The notes under the pieces are model-generated. The model made no database searches. It was given only the letters and a program-made list of their open reading frames with translations, and had not been told where the DNA came from. Shown piece by piece: positions 52,075-61,438 of a stretch of DNA of 64,000 bases (position 1 is its first letter; every line of letters starts with the position of its first letter). Where the stretch lies: contig JAABTH010000002.1 in NCBI GenBank assembly GCA_011389985.1, positions 1 through 64,000 of the forward strand, read 5' to 3'. Made by a program: the position numbers and the translations under genes. The stretch comes from Bacillota bacterium. GTDB taxonomy: Bacteria > Bacillota > Dethiobacteria > DTU022.

Positions 52075-53259
52075 ATGAGAGAAAAAAAGAAAGAATCTCT
52101 GGCCGGTTTTTTACTGAAATTATTAATTCTATTAGTTTTGGCTATTTTTATATTTGCCCTGGTGACAGCTATTTCCCCCCACCTGTTCTTCCCTGCAGCC
52201 GCTGACACTGTCAATATAGTTTTGCTTGGGTTCGACCGGTCTGAAGCGAGAGATAGTGGTAATACTCTGTTCAGGCCCGACACAATCCTGATAGCGGCAT
52301 TTGATCTGCGGTCCGCCACGGTTTCAATGGTCAGTATCCCCCGTGACAGCTACGTAAAAATTCATGGAAAAGATCTATACGATAAGATCAATCATTCTTA
52401 TATGTATGGTTACTTAAGTGCAGCAGAAGCAGATGATCCTCATCATGCAGGGATCAACTCAACTATATTAACCATTCAGGATTTCTTGGGTGGAATTCCA
52501 CTACATGGATATATGGTGATAGATATGGCTGGGGCAGCAGCGATAGTTGATGCGGTAGGCGGTATTTATCATGATGTTGAAGATGACATCCGCTCTAATT
52601 ACGGGAAAGGGCCGGTTCAGATTGAAAAAGGTTACCAACTGCTGAACGGCGGAAAAGTTCTGCAATACTCCCGTAACCGTGCTGATTACCTGGGAGGGGA
52701 AAGGGGACGAACAGTCAGACAGCAGAAGATATTGATTGCCCTGTTTAAACAGATGACCAGCTTAGATGGTGTATTAAAAATGCCGGCACTATATTCAGCA
52801 ATCCGGGCCAACCTGGAGACCGACCTGTCACTTCCCCGGCTGGCAGCGTTGGGGCTGCTCGGTTTCAGAATTGATCCAGATGAAATTAATACGCGTGTTT
52901 TCAGTGGCGAAGGCCGGTTATCGTACCGGGATGGTCTTAATATTTACTACCTTCTCATCGATGAGGATGAGCGAGTTGCCGTTATAGAGGAAATTTTCGG
53001 TGTTATTGCAGAGAGAAGATCCCGTCCTGATCTGCCGGGACCGGTTATAGATGAACCGGAGGTTGTGCCCGAGATAGAAATAGAACCGGAGCCAGAGCCT
53101 GAGCCGGAGCCAGAACCAGAGCCGGATCCAGAACCAGAGCCGGATCCAGAGCCAGAGCCGGATCCAGAGCCAGAGCCTGATCTGGATCCAGAGCCTGATC
53201 CTGAAACTGAACCAGACCCGGAACCGGAAACTCCAGACCCGGAACCGGAAACTCCTTAA
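52075..53259 (+). CDS. LytR-CpsA-Psr family cell-wall transferase with EP/DP-repeat tail
   Basis: A 394-residue membrane-anchored protein. After a basic start and a membrane helix (~15-38) comes the LCP domain ([11 protein letters not shown] at ~48, the [11 protein letters not shown] and [11 protein letters not shown] segments, then NHSYMYG and GGYR-like arginines later). LCP enzymes attach wall teichoic acid or other glycopolymers to peptidoglycan. The last 60 residues are tandem Glu/Asp-Pro repeats, probably a wall-spanning or cation-binding tail. ATG 52075 with AAGGCGG upstream is preferred over an in-frame TTG at 52057. Confidence 0.87.
   Translation: MREKKKESLAGFLLKLLILLVLAIFIFALVTAISPHLFFPAAADTVNIVLLGFDRSEARDSGNTLFRPDTILIAAFDLRSATVSMVSIPRDSYVKIHGKDLYDKINHSYMYGYLSAAEADDPHHAGINSTILTIQDFLGGIPLHGYMVIDMAGAAAIVDAVGGIYHDVEDDIRSNYGKGPVQIEKGYQLLNGGKVLQYSRNRADYLGGERGRTVRQQKILIALFKQMTSLDGVLKMPALYSAIRANLETDLSLPRLAALGLLGFRIDPDEINTRVFSGEGRLSYRDGLNIYYLLIDEDERVAVIEEIFGVIAERRSRPDLPGPVIDEPEVVPEIEIEPEPEPEPEPEPEPDPEPEPDPEPEPDPEPEPDLDPEPDPETEPDPEPETPDPEPETP
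53083..53256 (+). repeat. Low-complexity GAxCCx repeat encoding (E/D)P units
   Basis: A six-base pattern (GAGCCA / GATCCA and variants) is iterated about 28 times in the tail of the LCP gene, coding for alternating Glu or Asp and Pro. Its regularity makes it prone to slippage and explains long open frames on the opposite strand. Confidence 0.85.
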
Positions 53260-53287
53260 GGTGGTTTTCATTAACGTGATTTTGATC

Positions 53288-53316
53288 TTGACATGAAATC
53301 ATTTCAGTGTTAAGCT
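53288..53316 (+). promoter_or_regulatory. Probable promoter of the pyr operon
   Basis: TTGACA (53288-53293) is followed after 17 bases by TAAGCT, a poor -10. Its position just upstream of the PyrR leader supports it. Confidence 0.5.
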
Positions 53317-53335
53317 TGGTTCAGCAAGCACCCTT

Positions 53336-53387
53336 TAAAGATAGTCCTGTGAGGCTGGCAAGGGAGCGATTGAATTGGTATATCTGT
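53336..53387 (+). ncRNA. PyrR-binding attenuator leader
   Basis: The segment AGTCCTGTGAGGCTGGCAAG, at about 53343-53362, matches the PyrR-binding loop of pyr leaders (conserved ..GAGGCT.GCAAGG..). With UMP bound, PyrR holds this hairpin and so allows the following terminator to form. The regulator itself is encoded immediately downstream, giving an autoregulated operon. Confidence 0.85.
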
Positions 53388-53423
53388 ACACCGCCCGCTC
53401 CTGCGACACCGGGCGGTGTTTTT
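53388..53423 (+). terminator. pyr operon attenuator terminator
   Basis: ACACCGCCCG and CGGGCGGTGT form a 10-bp GC-rich stem followed by TTTTT. It lies before pyrR, as expected for a PyrR-controlled attenuator. Confidence 0.88.
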
Positions 53424-53463
53424 ATATGCCGGACATTCCTCCGCCAATAACCTCCGGGTCTGA

Positions 53464-54033
<570 letters not shown>

Positions 54034-54054
54034 GTACAGAAAGAAGGTGATTGG

Positions 54055-54876
54055 TTGAAAACATTAATTAAACAGGATTACAGCCTTGAAAACTGCCCGG
54101 TAACTGAAAAGCTCTTTACCGCAACGGGGTTTTGCAGGTTAACGTTTTATGCTCCTTCTGTAACCACTGAAGCGCAGCCCGGCCAGTTTGTGATGGTTCA
54201 TATGCCTGCTTCGAGCGGACGTTATATGCTGCCCCGGCCTTACAGTATTTGTTCAGTGGACAGGGAAAACGGACAACTGGTGATATTTTTTGAGGTTGGC
54301 GGACGCGGCGGGGAGTTGATATCCACTGTTGAACCAGGTACAACTCTGCGTTTACTGGGGCCTCTCGGACGGGGATTCCCCAAACCTCAGGCGGGGTCGC
54401 TTCTAGTTGCCGGAGGTATGGGCATAGCGCCCCTGGTGTTTCTCGCTAAATCGACAACAGTGCCGAGAACATTGATTTACGGTTCACGAACTGCAGCAAG
54501 GATGGCCTGTCCCCGTGAAGACCTCGATTTGCCCGGTTTAACCGTCGTTGAAGTTACCGAAGATGGCAGCAGGGGCGAACGGGGCACTGCCTGTGAGATT
54601 GCAGAAAGGTATATTCCATCGAGCAGCGCTGTCTTTGCCTGCGGACCGCGTCAGCTGCTTGCAGCACTAGCTGAAGCCGCAGCTGAGCGAGACATCGCGG
54701 CATGGGTCTCCGTTGAAGAAAGAATGGCCTGCGGCATAGGCGCATGCCTCGGCTGTGCGGTAAGAACAGACCAGGGCTACATGCGGGTTTGTAAAGACGG
54801 ACCGGTTTTTCCGGCCGGGGAGGTGAATCTGCAGGATGAGCATACCGAGTGCCTGTGTCAATCTGGGGGGAATTGA
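54055..54876 (+). CDS. pyrK: Dihydroorotate dehydrogenase electron transfer subunit
   Basis: A 273-residue ferredoxin-reductase-type protein. The FAD-binding motif is RPYSICSV (~63), followed by the NAD domain (LLVAGGMGIAPLVFLA, ~118). The C-terminal [2Fe-2S] site is MACGIGACLGCAV with a fourth Cys in RVCKDGPVF (~225-248). It carries electrons from PyrD to NAD+, marking the class 1B enzyme. AAGGTG precedes the TTG start. It overlaps pyrD by 41 bases. Confidence 0.92.
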   Translation: MKTLIKQDYSLENCPVTEKLFTATGFCRLTFYAPSVTTEAQPGQFVMVHMPASSGRYMLPRPYSICSVDRENGQLVIFFEVGGRGGELISTVEPGTTLRLLGPLGRGFPKPQAGSLLVAGGMGIAPLVFLAKSTTVPRTLIYGSRTAARMACPREDLDLPGLTVVEVTEDGSRGERGTACEIAERYIPSSSAVFACGPRQLLAALAEAAAERDIAAWVSVEERMACGIGACLGCAVRTDQGYMRVCKDGPVFPAGEVNLQDEHTECLCQSGGN

Positions 54877-55774
54877 GCTTGATACTCCTGTTCTGGCTGC
54901 TTCAGGCCCTTTTGGACATGGACGTGAATTTGAGGTGCTGCTTGACTTCAACTCTTTGGGCGGTATCATAGCCAAGGGTGTTTCGCTTGAACCATGGCCC
55001 GGTAATCCACCGCCACGTATTGCCGAAACAGCATCGGGTCTCTTAAACGCTGTTGGTCTGCACAACCCGGGTCTGAATAAATTTATTGAAGACGATCTGC
55101 CGCTGCTTCGCGAACTGGGTCCGAAAATAATAGTTAATATCATCGGAAAAAATGTCAAAGATTATGCTTCAGTGGCAGCAGGTTTAAATGGTATTGAAGG
55201 AATCAGCGGGCTTGAAATAAATGTTTCATGTCCCAACCTGAAGGCCGGCGGACTATCTTTCGGTACCGATCCTGATTTAACCTATTGCGTGGTTGCTGCA
55301 GTGCGCCGGGAAACAGCTCTTCCTCTTTTAGTTAAGCTTACTCCAAATGTTAATGATATAGTGTCAGTCGCCATAGCGGCTGAAGAAGCCGGAGCCGATG
55401 TAATTTCTCTGATCAATACCCTTTCGGGCATGATTATAGACATCGAAAAAAAGAAACCATTTCTTGGAAACAGGTTTGGCGGCCTTTCCGGTCCCGCAAT
55501 TATGCCGGTAGCGCTTAAAATGGTCTGGCAGGTTTCAGAAGCTGTTCAGGTACCTGTGCTTGGCATGGGAGGTATAACTTCAGCTTCAGACGCAATTCAG
55601 TTTATCCTTGCCGGCGCCAGGGCTGTCGCTGTAGGGAGCGGTCTGTTTTATGACCCTGACCTGCCCGCAAAAATTACAGGTGGCATATTAGCTTACATGT
55701 CCAAGCATAAAGTTACATCGCTCTCCGAACTTGAGGGCCTTGCACATACAGGAGGAGATAAGGTTGAAGTATAA
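54836..55774 (+). CDS. pyrD: Dihydroorotate dehydrogenase, class 1B catalytic subunit
   Basis: A 312-residue FMN barrel enzyme oxidising dihydroorotate to orotate. It has AASGPFGHG (~22), NAVGLHNPG (~75), and the catalytic cysteine in INVSCPNLKAGG (~130), which distinguishes class 1 from the serine-using class 2. GGMGGI and VGSG near the end bind FMN phosphate. The GGGGAGGTG site lies inside the end of pyrK. Its own end overlaps the pyrF start by 11 bases. Confidence 0.93.
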   Translation: MSIPSACVNLGGIELDTPVLAASGPFGHGREFEVLLDFNSLGGIIAKGVSLEPWPGNPPPRIAETASGLLNAVGLHNPGLNKFIEDDLPLLRELGPKIIVNIIGKNVKDYASVAAGLNGIEGISGLEINVSCPNLKAGGLSFGTDPDLTYCVVAAVRRETALPLLVKLTPNVNDIVSVAIAAEEAGADVISLINTLSGMIIDIEKKKPFLGNRFGGLSGPAIMPVALKMVWQVSEAVQVPVLGMGGITSASDAIQFILAGARAVAVGSGLFYDPDLPAKITGGILAYMSKHKVTSLSELEGLAHTGGDKVEV

Positions 55775-56471
55775 ACCCGAGCAGCTTATCGTTGCTCTCG
55801 ATATGGCAAAAACAGGACCGGCAATGGATCTCGTTGAGCGGCTAAACCCATTTGGGGTTAGTTTTAAAGTAGGCCTTGAGCTTTACATGGTCGGCGGCCC
55901 CAAATTTGTTTCCAGCCTGGTCAGAAGAGGTAAAATATTTCTTGATCTAAAATTCCATGACATACCAAACACTACTGCCGCCGCTGTCAAAAGAGCAGCC
56001 ACACTGGGTGTTTCAATGCTCAATGTTCATGCTTCGGGCGGTCGCGAGATGATGAGCGCTGCTCGTGAAGCTATCGAGGGGTTGGATAATCGTCCAACTT
56101 TACTTGCCGTTACTGTTCTTACCAGCATGAATGAACGACATCTGTCGGAAACCGGTTCTCCCGGCAGTGCCGAAGAAAAGGTTAATTTGCTTGCCTCGCT
56201 TGCTGCAGAATGCGGGTTAGATGGAGTAGTATGTTCACCGCTTGAAATAAGTTCAGTTAAAAAGACGGTTTCGCAAAATTTTATCACAGTGACGCCGGGT
56301 ATCAGGCCGGCAGGAGAGGCCTTTGATGATCAATCACGGGTGGCTACACCGGCCGATGTTGCCAGGGCAGGCGGAGATTACCTGGTTGTTGGAAGGCCGA
56401 TTACAAGGGCGCAAAACCCTGTAGAGGCGACCCGCTTAATTTTGATCGAAATGGGTGCATATGATGAATAA
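55764..56471 (+). CDS. pyrF: Orotidine 5'-phosphate decarboxylase
   Basis: A 235-residue TIM-barrel enzyme that makes UMP from OMP. The catalytic Lys-Asp array lies in FLDLKFHDIPNT (~57-68), and the phosphate-binding end is VTPGIRPAG and LVVGRPITRA. AGGAGG lies about 8 bases before TTG 55764; an in-frame TTG at 55731 would add 11 residues without a matching binding site. It overlaps both neighbours, so translation of pyrD, pyrF and pyrE is coupled. Confidence 0.92.
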   Translation: MKYKPEQLIVALDMAKTGPAMDLVERLNPFGVSFKVGLELYMVGGPKFVSSLVRRGKIFLDLKFHDIPNTTAAAVKRAATLGVSMLNVHASGGREMMSAAREAIEGLDNRPTLLAVTVLTSMNERHLSETGSPGSAEEKVNLLASLAAECGLDGVVCSPLEISSVKKTVSQNFITVTPGIRPAGEAFDDQSRVATPADVARAGGDYLVVGRPITRAQNPVEATRLILIEMGAYDE

Positions 56472-57027
56472 TAAAGTATTGACGGAGTTGTTAAAAGATA
56501 CAGGAGCTATATTAGACGGCCACTTTCTACTCACATCCGGCAGGCACAGCGGTCGTTTTTTGCAATGTTCACGGCTTTTGCAGTATCCTGATCAGACCGA
56601 AGCGGTTTGCAAATTAATGGCAGAACCTTTTGTTGGCAAGAAAATAGATACGGTCATCGGTCCGGCCATGGGAGGAATAATTTTGTCCTACGAAGTTGCC
56701 CGCCAACTTGGCGTAAGGGCTGTTTTTACAGAGCAGTTTGAAGGACAAATAGTTTTAAGACGCGGTTTTTCCATAGACAGGGATGAAAAAGTGCTGGTAG
56801 TTGAAGATGCGGTTACCACAGGCGGTTCTGTGAAAAAAGTGCTTGATATTCTCAAGAAGGCAAAAACCCATATTGCCGGAATATCTGTTATAGTTGATCG
56901 CTCTGATCTTATACCTGACTTCGGTGTGCCGATGAAGGCTCTGCTGAAAATGGAGATCGAATCTTACGCTCCTGAGGATTGTCCCCTCTGTAAAGCTTCA
57001 GTCCCGCTGCAAAGACCGAAGAATTAA
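56461..57027 (+). CDS. pyrE: Orotate phosphoribosyltransferase
   Basis: A 188-residue enzyme that joins orotate and PRPP. The PRPP loop is VLVVEDAVTTGGSV (~118-130), and the N-terminal part has the orotate-site HFLLTSGRHSGRF (~20-32). The C-terminal CPLC motif is seen in the short PyrE forms of Firmicutes and thermophiles. ATG 56461 or ATG 56464 may be used. It is the last gene of the pyr operon here; carAB, pyrB and pyrC are not in the window. Confidence 0.92.
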   Translation: MMNNKVLTELLKDTGAILDGHFLLTSGRHSGRFLQCSRLLQYPDQTEAVCKLMAEPFVGKKIDTVIGPAMGGIILSYEVARQLGVRAVFTEQFEGQIVLRRGFSIDRDEKVLVVEDAVTTGGSVKKVLDILKKAKTHIAGISVIVDRSDLIPDFGVPMKALLKMEIESYAPEDCPLCKASVPLQRPKN

Positions 57028-57236
57028 ACCTCTGCCTTGCCGGCGCTTATTAACCTGGCCTGATCCGTTTTATCTATTATTAGAGTAAATGCTGGTGAGA
57101 GTCTGACTGTTTCATGCAATGCAGGCTGATTTATCACTTTAATTACTGCAATGTGAAGAGAACAGAGCTGCCACTCATGGTATACTATTATCTGTAAAGA
57201 TAGCAAAGAGATCAGAAGTTGGGAGCCGATACAATT

Positions 57237-59393
57237 ATGCAGGAATTGATCTACAAAAGAATCAGCAAAGAAATGAGCATAACTGAAGCAAAAGTAACTC
57301 AGACCGCTGCTCTGCTTGATGAAGGCAACACTGTGCCCTTTGTCGCTCGTTACCGTAAAGAAATGACCGGTGGCCTTACCGATGAGGAAGTCCGCCTTCT
57401 ACAGGAAAAACTTACTCATTACCGGAATCTGGAAGAGCGCCGCCAGGAAATTTTGCGTCTTATTGATGCCCAGGATGCGCTTACACCGGAACTGCAGAAG
57501 CAGGTAGAGAAAGCTGCCACTGTAACAGAACTGGATGATTTGTACCGTCCTTATCGTCCCAAAAGACGCACCCGGGCTTCCGCAGCCCGTGAAAAAGGGC
57601 TCGATCCATTTGCCCTGGCCCTGCTTGAAGGAAAAATTAATCCTGAGGCTGAAGCAGATAAATATATTGATCCTGAAAAGGATTTGCCTGATATTGCTTC
57701 GGTGCTTCGTGGAGCTTCCGATATAATAGCAGAAATTATTTCAGATGATGCTGCTGTGCGAAAGAGTTTACGAAATCTTTACACCCGCCTGGCCGGAGTA
57801 ACGGTAGAGAAAAAAGCCTCTTCTGAAGAAAACACCTATGATGATTATGCCGGGTACAGCGAACCACTGGCTAAAATTAAATCACATCGGGTTTTAGCTA
57901 TTAACAGGGGAGTCAAAGAAAAGGCTCTTGACCTTAAGCTTGAAATAGAAGAAGAAAAAGTTTTAAAGGTTATTGGATCAATATACATCAACGAGGATCA
58001 AAATGAAGCCTGCCGCGTATTTATTCAGGCTTCAGCTGCCGATAGTTACAGGCGGCTGATCCATCCCTCGCTGGAACGTGAAATGTGGCAGAGATTGCTC
58101 GATCAAGCTGTAGCAGGAGCCCTTGTTGTATTTAAAGAAAACTTAAAAAAACGTCTGCTGGTTCCACCGGTTCGGCACCGCAGGGTTATGGGTTGGGATC
58201 CCGGTTTTCGCACAGGCTGTAAATTGGCCTGTATCTCAGAGACAGGCCAGTTACTTGAGACTGCGGCAGTATTTCCTACTGCGCCCAAAAATGACCTGGC
58301 AGGAGCTGTTTCGAAAGTTTTAAAATTAATAGAGAAACATAAAATAGATTGTATTGCGATCGGCAATGGAACTGCCTCCCGTGAAAGCGAAGCTTTCATT
58401 GCCAAGCTTATTAATGAGGAAGAGCTTGACCTCGAATATACGATTGTAAATGAAGCAGGAGCCAGTGTTTATTCTGCTTCCAGGGCGGCCCAGAAAGAAT
58501 TTCCCGATCTTGATGTGGCTGAGCGAAGCGCTGTATCAATCGCCAGGCGCCTGCAGGATCCTTTGGCCGAACTGGTAAAAATTGATCCCAAGGCAATCGG
58601 TGTCGGCCAGTACCAGCACGATATGCCACCGAAAGATTTAGATATCGTGCTTGATGGTGCGGTTGAGAGTTGTGTTAACAATGTCGGTGTTGAACTGAAC
58701 AATGCCTCAGCTGCATTACTCTCCTATGTTGCCGGGATCAACAACCCGGTAGCCGTAAAAATTATAGATTATCGTGAAGAAATAGGTACTTTTAAGTCTC
58801 GTGAACAACTTCTGGATATATCCGGGCTTGGGCCGAAAGTATTCAAACAGTGCGCCGGTTTTCTGCGTCTGCCGGACAGTGATAATTACCTTGAACACAG
58901 TGCCGTGCATCCTGAATCATACGAGTTGGCTGGAAGAGTAATGGAGGAACTGTCTATAGGACCTGCAAATCTCGGTTCAGCGGATCTGGTCCCACAGCTT
59001 TCGGCTGAAGAACTAACTGCGCTTGCTATCAGACTTGATGCAGGCGAGCCGACAATCAGTGATATCCTTGATGAGTTTCGTCGGCCAGGACGCGACCCCC
59101 GCGAAGATCTTCCGAAACCGGTATTTCTGCAGTCTATTACTGAACTCGACGATCTTGAACCGGGTATGATTCTGATGGGGATCGTCCGAAACATTGTCGA
59201 TTTCGGCGCTTTTATCGATATCGGGGTTCACCATGACGGCCTGGTGCATATTTCGGAAATAGCTGATCGCTATATAAAGCATCCTTTAGAAGTGTTGCAA
59301 ATAGAATCGGTAGTCCGAGTTAAAATTCTTTCAATTGATCGCGATCGAAACCGTATTGCCCTGTCAATTAAACAGGCCGGGCAGCAGGTGTAG
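57237..59393 (+). CDS. Tex-family S1 RNA-binding protein
   Basis: A 718-residue transcription-associated protein. It has the N-terminal Tex domain (LLDEGNTVPFVARYRKEMTGGL, ~20-42), a YqgF/RNase-H-like domain (VMGWDPGFRTGCKLA, ~322), helix-hairpin-helix motifs (~500-560) and a C-terminal S1 domain (GMILMGIVRNIVDFGAFIDIG, ~645). Length is typical. ATG 57237 with GGGAG about 11 bases upstream is chosen over an in-frame TTG at 57219. A possible extended -10 (TGGTATACT) lies at 57178-57186. The 200 bases before it hold nothing else I can name. Confidence 0.93.
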   Translation: MQELIYKRISKEMSITEAKVTQTAALLDEGNTVPFVARYRKEMTGGLTDEEVRLLQEKLTHYRNLEERRQEILRLIDAQDALTPELQKQVEKAATVTELDDLYRPYRPKRRTRASAAREKGLDPFALALLEGKINPEAEADKYIDPEKDLPDIASVLRGASDIIAEIISDDAAVRKSLRNLYTRLAGVTVEKKASSEENTYDDYAGYSEPLAKIKSHRVLAINRGVKEKALDLKLEIEEEKVLKVIGSIYINEDQNEACRVFIQASAADSYRRLIHPSLEREMWQRLLDQAVAGALVVFKENLKKRLLVPPVRHRRVMGWDPGFRTGCKLACISETGQLLETAAVFPTAPKNDLAGAVSKVLKLIEKHKIDCIAIGNGTASRESEAFIAKLINEEELDLEYTIVNEAGASVYSASRAAQKEFPDLDVAERSAVSIARRLQDPLAELVKIDPKAIGVGQYQHDMPPKDLDIVLDGAVESCVNNVGVELNNASAALLSYVAGINNPVAVKIIDYREEIGTFKSREQLLDISGLGPKVFKQCAGFLRLPDSDNYLEHSAVHPESYELAGRVMEELSIGPANLGSADLVPQLSAEELTALAIRLDAGEPTISDILDEFRRPGRDPREDLPKPVFLQSITELDDLEPGMILMGIVRNIVDFGAFIDIGVHHDGLVHISEIADRYIKHPLEVLQIESVVRVKILSIDRDRNRIALSIKQAGQQV

Positions 59394-59431
59394 AAATTAA
59401 GAAAGAATGATAAAGTGTGGTGAATAATAAT

Positions 59432-60493
59432 ATGGCCGTTGTCCTGGCTGTAAACCCGGGTTCTACTACAACCAAAATTGGCTTATTTGAAGATAATCGC
59501 TGTTTGGTTAAAGAGACTCTTTACCACACAGTTGAAGAAACATCTCCGGAACTTCCACGTGAAGACCAGGCCGCATTCCGTCGTGGTGCGGTGATGCGAT
59601 TTATAAAGGAAAAGAAGATCTCCCCGGAAAATATTTCTGCATTTGTTGTCCGGGGCGGACTGCTCAAACCGCTGAAATCGGGAACATACGAAGTAGATAA
59701 TCTGCTTTACCAGGATCTGGTAACGGCTAAATACGGTTGGCACGCATCAAACCTGGGATCTATGATCGCATTGCCTTTGGGGCGCGAGCTGGGTATTCCT
59801 GTTTATACTGTAGATCCTGTTACAGTTGATGAATTTGAATTGCCGGCGAGATATTCAGGTTTAAAAGGTTTGTCCCGCTTAAGTATGTCTCATGCCTTAA
59901 ATATGAAGGCCATGGCCAGACGTGCTGCTGCGTTAACAGGTAAAACCTACGATGAACTGAATTTGGTTGTAGTTCATCTCGGCAGCGGCATTTCGGTATC
60001 TGCTCATAAAAAAGGTAAAATGGTTGATGTAAATAACGCAAATGAAGAGGGTCCTTTTTCACTTGAACGTTGCGGCACTCTGCCTGCCCTGGGACTGGCC
60101 CGCCTTTGTTATAGCGGCAGGTACGGCCTGGATGACATGATCAGGTTGCTTACTTCAGAGGCAGGCATCTATTCCTACCTGGGTACGAAAGATTTTAAAA
60201 TGGTAGAAAAAGAAGTTTCAAAAGGTGATAGTAAAGCTCTTGAAGTTGTAACAGCCATGGCCTACCAGGTAGCGAAAGAAATAGGGGCAATGACAGCAGT
60301 TTTAAATGGCCTTGTTGACGGGGTTGTCATCACCGGAGGCATGGCTCATGCTAAAAACCTGGTCGGTCTGATCAAGGAAAAAACAGAATATATTGCACCG
60401 GTAATAATTCTGCCTGGTGAAGAAGAGCTGGAAGCACTTGCTGCCGGCGCTTTTCGTGTTCTAAGTGGCGAGGAAGAGTCTTTAAAGTATTAA
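59432..60493 (+). CDS. buk: Butyrate kinase
   Basis: A 353-residue member of the acetate/butyrate kinase family, making ATP from butyryl phosphate. It has VLAVNPGSTTTKIGLFED at the start (phosphate-binding N-P-G-S-T), VVHLGSGISVSAHKKGKMVDVNNA (~177) and VVITGGMAHA (~298). The ATG at 59432 gives the usual spacing to NPGS; an in-frame GTG at 59417 is the alternative. Phosphotransbutyrylase follows after 24 bases. The pair conserves energy at the end of butyrate formation. Branched-chain acyl phosphates are also accepted by some relatives. Confidence 0.9.
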   Translation: MAVVLAVNPGSTTTKIGLFEDNRCLVKETLYHTVEETSPELPREDQAAFRRGAVMRFIKEKKISPENISAFVVRGGLLKPLKSGTYEVDNLLYQDLVTAKYGWHASNLGSMIALPLGRELGIPVYTVDPVTVDEFELPARYSGLKGLSRLSMSHALNMKAMARRAAALTGKTYDELNLVVVHLGSGISVSAHKKGKMVDVNNANEEGPFSLERCGTLPALGLARLCYSGRYGLDDMIRLLTSEAGIYSYLGTKDFKMVEKEVSKGDSKALEVVTAMAYQVAKEIGAMTAVLNGLVDGVVITGGMAHAKNLVGLIKEKTEYIAPVIILPGEEELEALAAGAFRVLSGEEESLKY

Positions 60494-60517
60494 GAAGATG
60501 GGGGAGAGTGATAAACA

Positions 60518-61432
60518 GTGTCTTTTGAAAATTTCTACCAGGTTATCGCTGCCGTAAAAGAACTTCCACCCTGCCGTCTTTGTGTCGCAGCTGCCAATGA
60601 AGAAGCAGTGTTGGAAGCGGTTCGGGATAGCCGCAAGGAAGGTTTGGTCGACTTTACACTGGTCGGGCCTGAAGAAAAAATATGGCGGATGGCGATGACA
60701 GTAAGTTTGAACCTGCAGGGTATTGAAATCATAGATGTAGCCGATCCGGTTGAGGCTACCAACCGGGCAGTTAAAGAAGTTGCTGAAGAACGTGCTGATA
60801 TTCTAATGAAGGGTATGGTTAACAGCACGGATTTCTTAAGGGCTGTCCTCAACCCAAACGGCGGCATGAGAAGGGATCGTATTTTAAGTCACCTGGCAAT
60901 CTACGAAGTTCCCGGTTATTACAGGTTAATCTACATGACTGACGGCGGGTTAAATGTTAGCCCCAACCTGGAGCAGAAGAAGTTTATTATGCAAAATGCC
61001 ATTGATTTTTTGCATTCAATTGGCCTGGCCGAACCGAAAGTGGCAATACTCTCAGCTAATGAAAAGGTTGATCCCAAGGTGCCTGCTACGATTGATGCCA
61101 GGGATCTTAAAGCAATGGCTTCTGAAGCTTTTCCCGGTGCTATTATTGATGGTCCTACACCGCTCGACATTGCTGTCAGTTTTGAAGCAGCACTGCACAA
61201 AGGTATCGATAGCCCAATCGCTGGTAAAGCAGATTTGCTGATGGCACCGAATATTGAAGCCGGCAATTTATTGGGTAAAGCAATTATCTATTTTGCAGGG
61301 GGGCGTATGGCCGGACTGGTCCTCGGTGCTTCACGTCCGGTGATACTTACTTCGCGTAATGAGCCGCCAATGGGTAAAATGGCCTCTATTGCACTTGCGG
61401 CGTATTCCGTTGCCCGTAACAGAAAGGGCTGA
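60518..61432 (+). CDS. ptb: Phosphate butyryltransferase
   Basis: A 304-residue enzyme that exchanges CoA for phosphate on butyryl-CoA. It has the family features ADILMKGMVNSTDFLRAVLN (~87), SHLAIYEVPGY (~120) and the C-terminal MAPNIEAGNLLGKAI (~240) and GASRPVILTSRNEPPMGKMASIA (~272) segments. GGGGGAG precedes the GTG start. It is the partner of butyrate kinase directly upstream. Unusually, buk precedes ptb; in many clostridia the order is ptb-buk. Confidence 0.9.
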   Translation: MSFENFYQVIAAVKELPPCRLCVAAANEEAVLEAVRDSRKEGLVDFTLVGPEEKIWRMAMTVSLNLQGIEIIDVADPVEATNRAVKEVAEERADILMKGMVNSTDFLRAVLNPNGGMRRDRILSHLAIYEVPGYYRLIYMTDGGLNVSPNLEQKKFIMQNAIDFLHSIGLAEPKVAILSANEKVDPKVPATIDARDLKAMASEAFPGAIIDGPTPLDIAVSFEAALHKGIDSPIAGKADLLMAPNIEAGNLLGKAIIYFAGGRMAGLVLGASRPVILTSRNEPPMGKMASIALAAYSVARNRKG

Positions 61433-61438
61433 TCAGTT

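Noticed and set aside
52918..53302. Long open frames on the minus strand opposite the LCP tail
   Set aside because: They are made of the reverse of the Pro/Glu repeat and give low-complexity peptides with no start signal.
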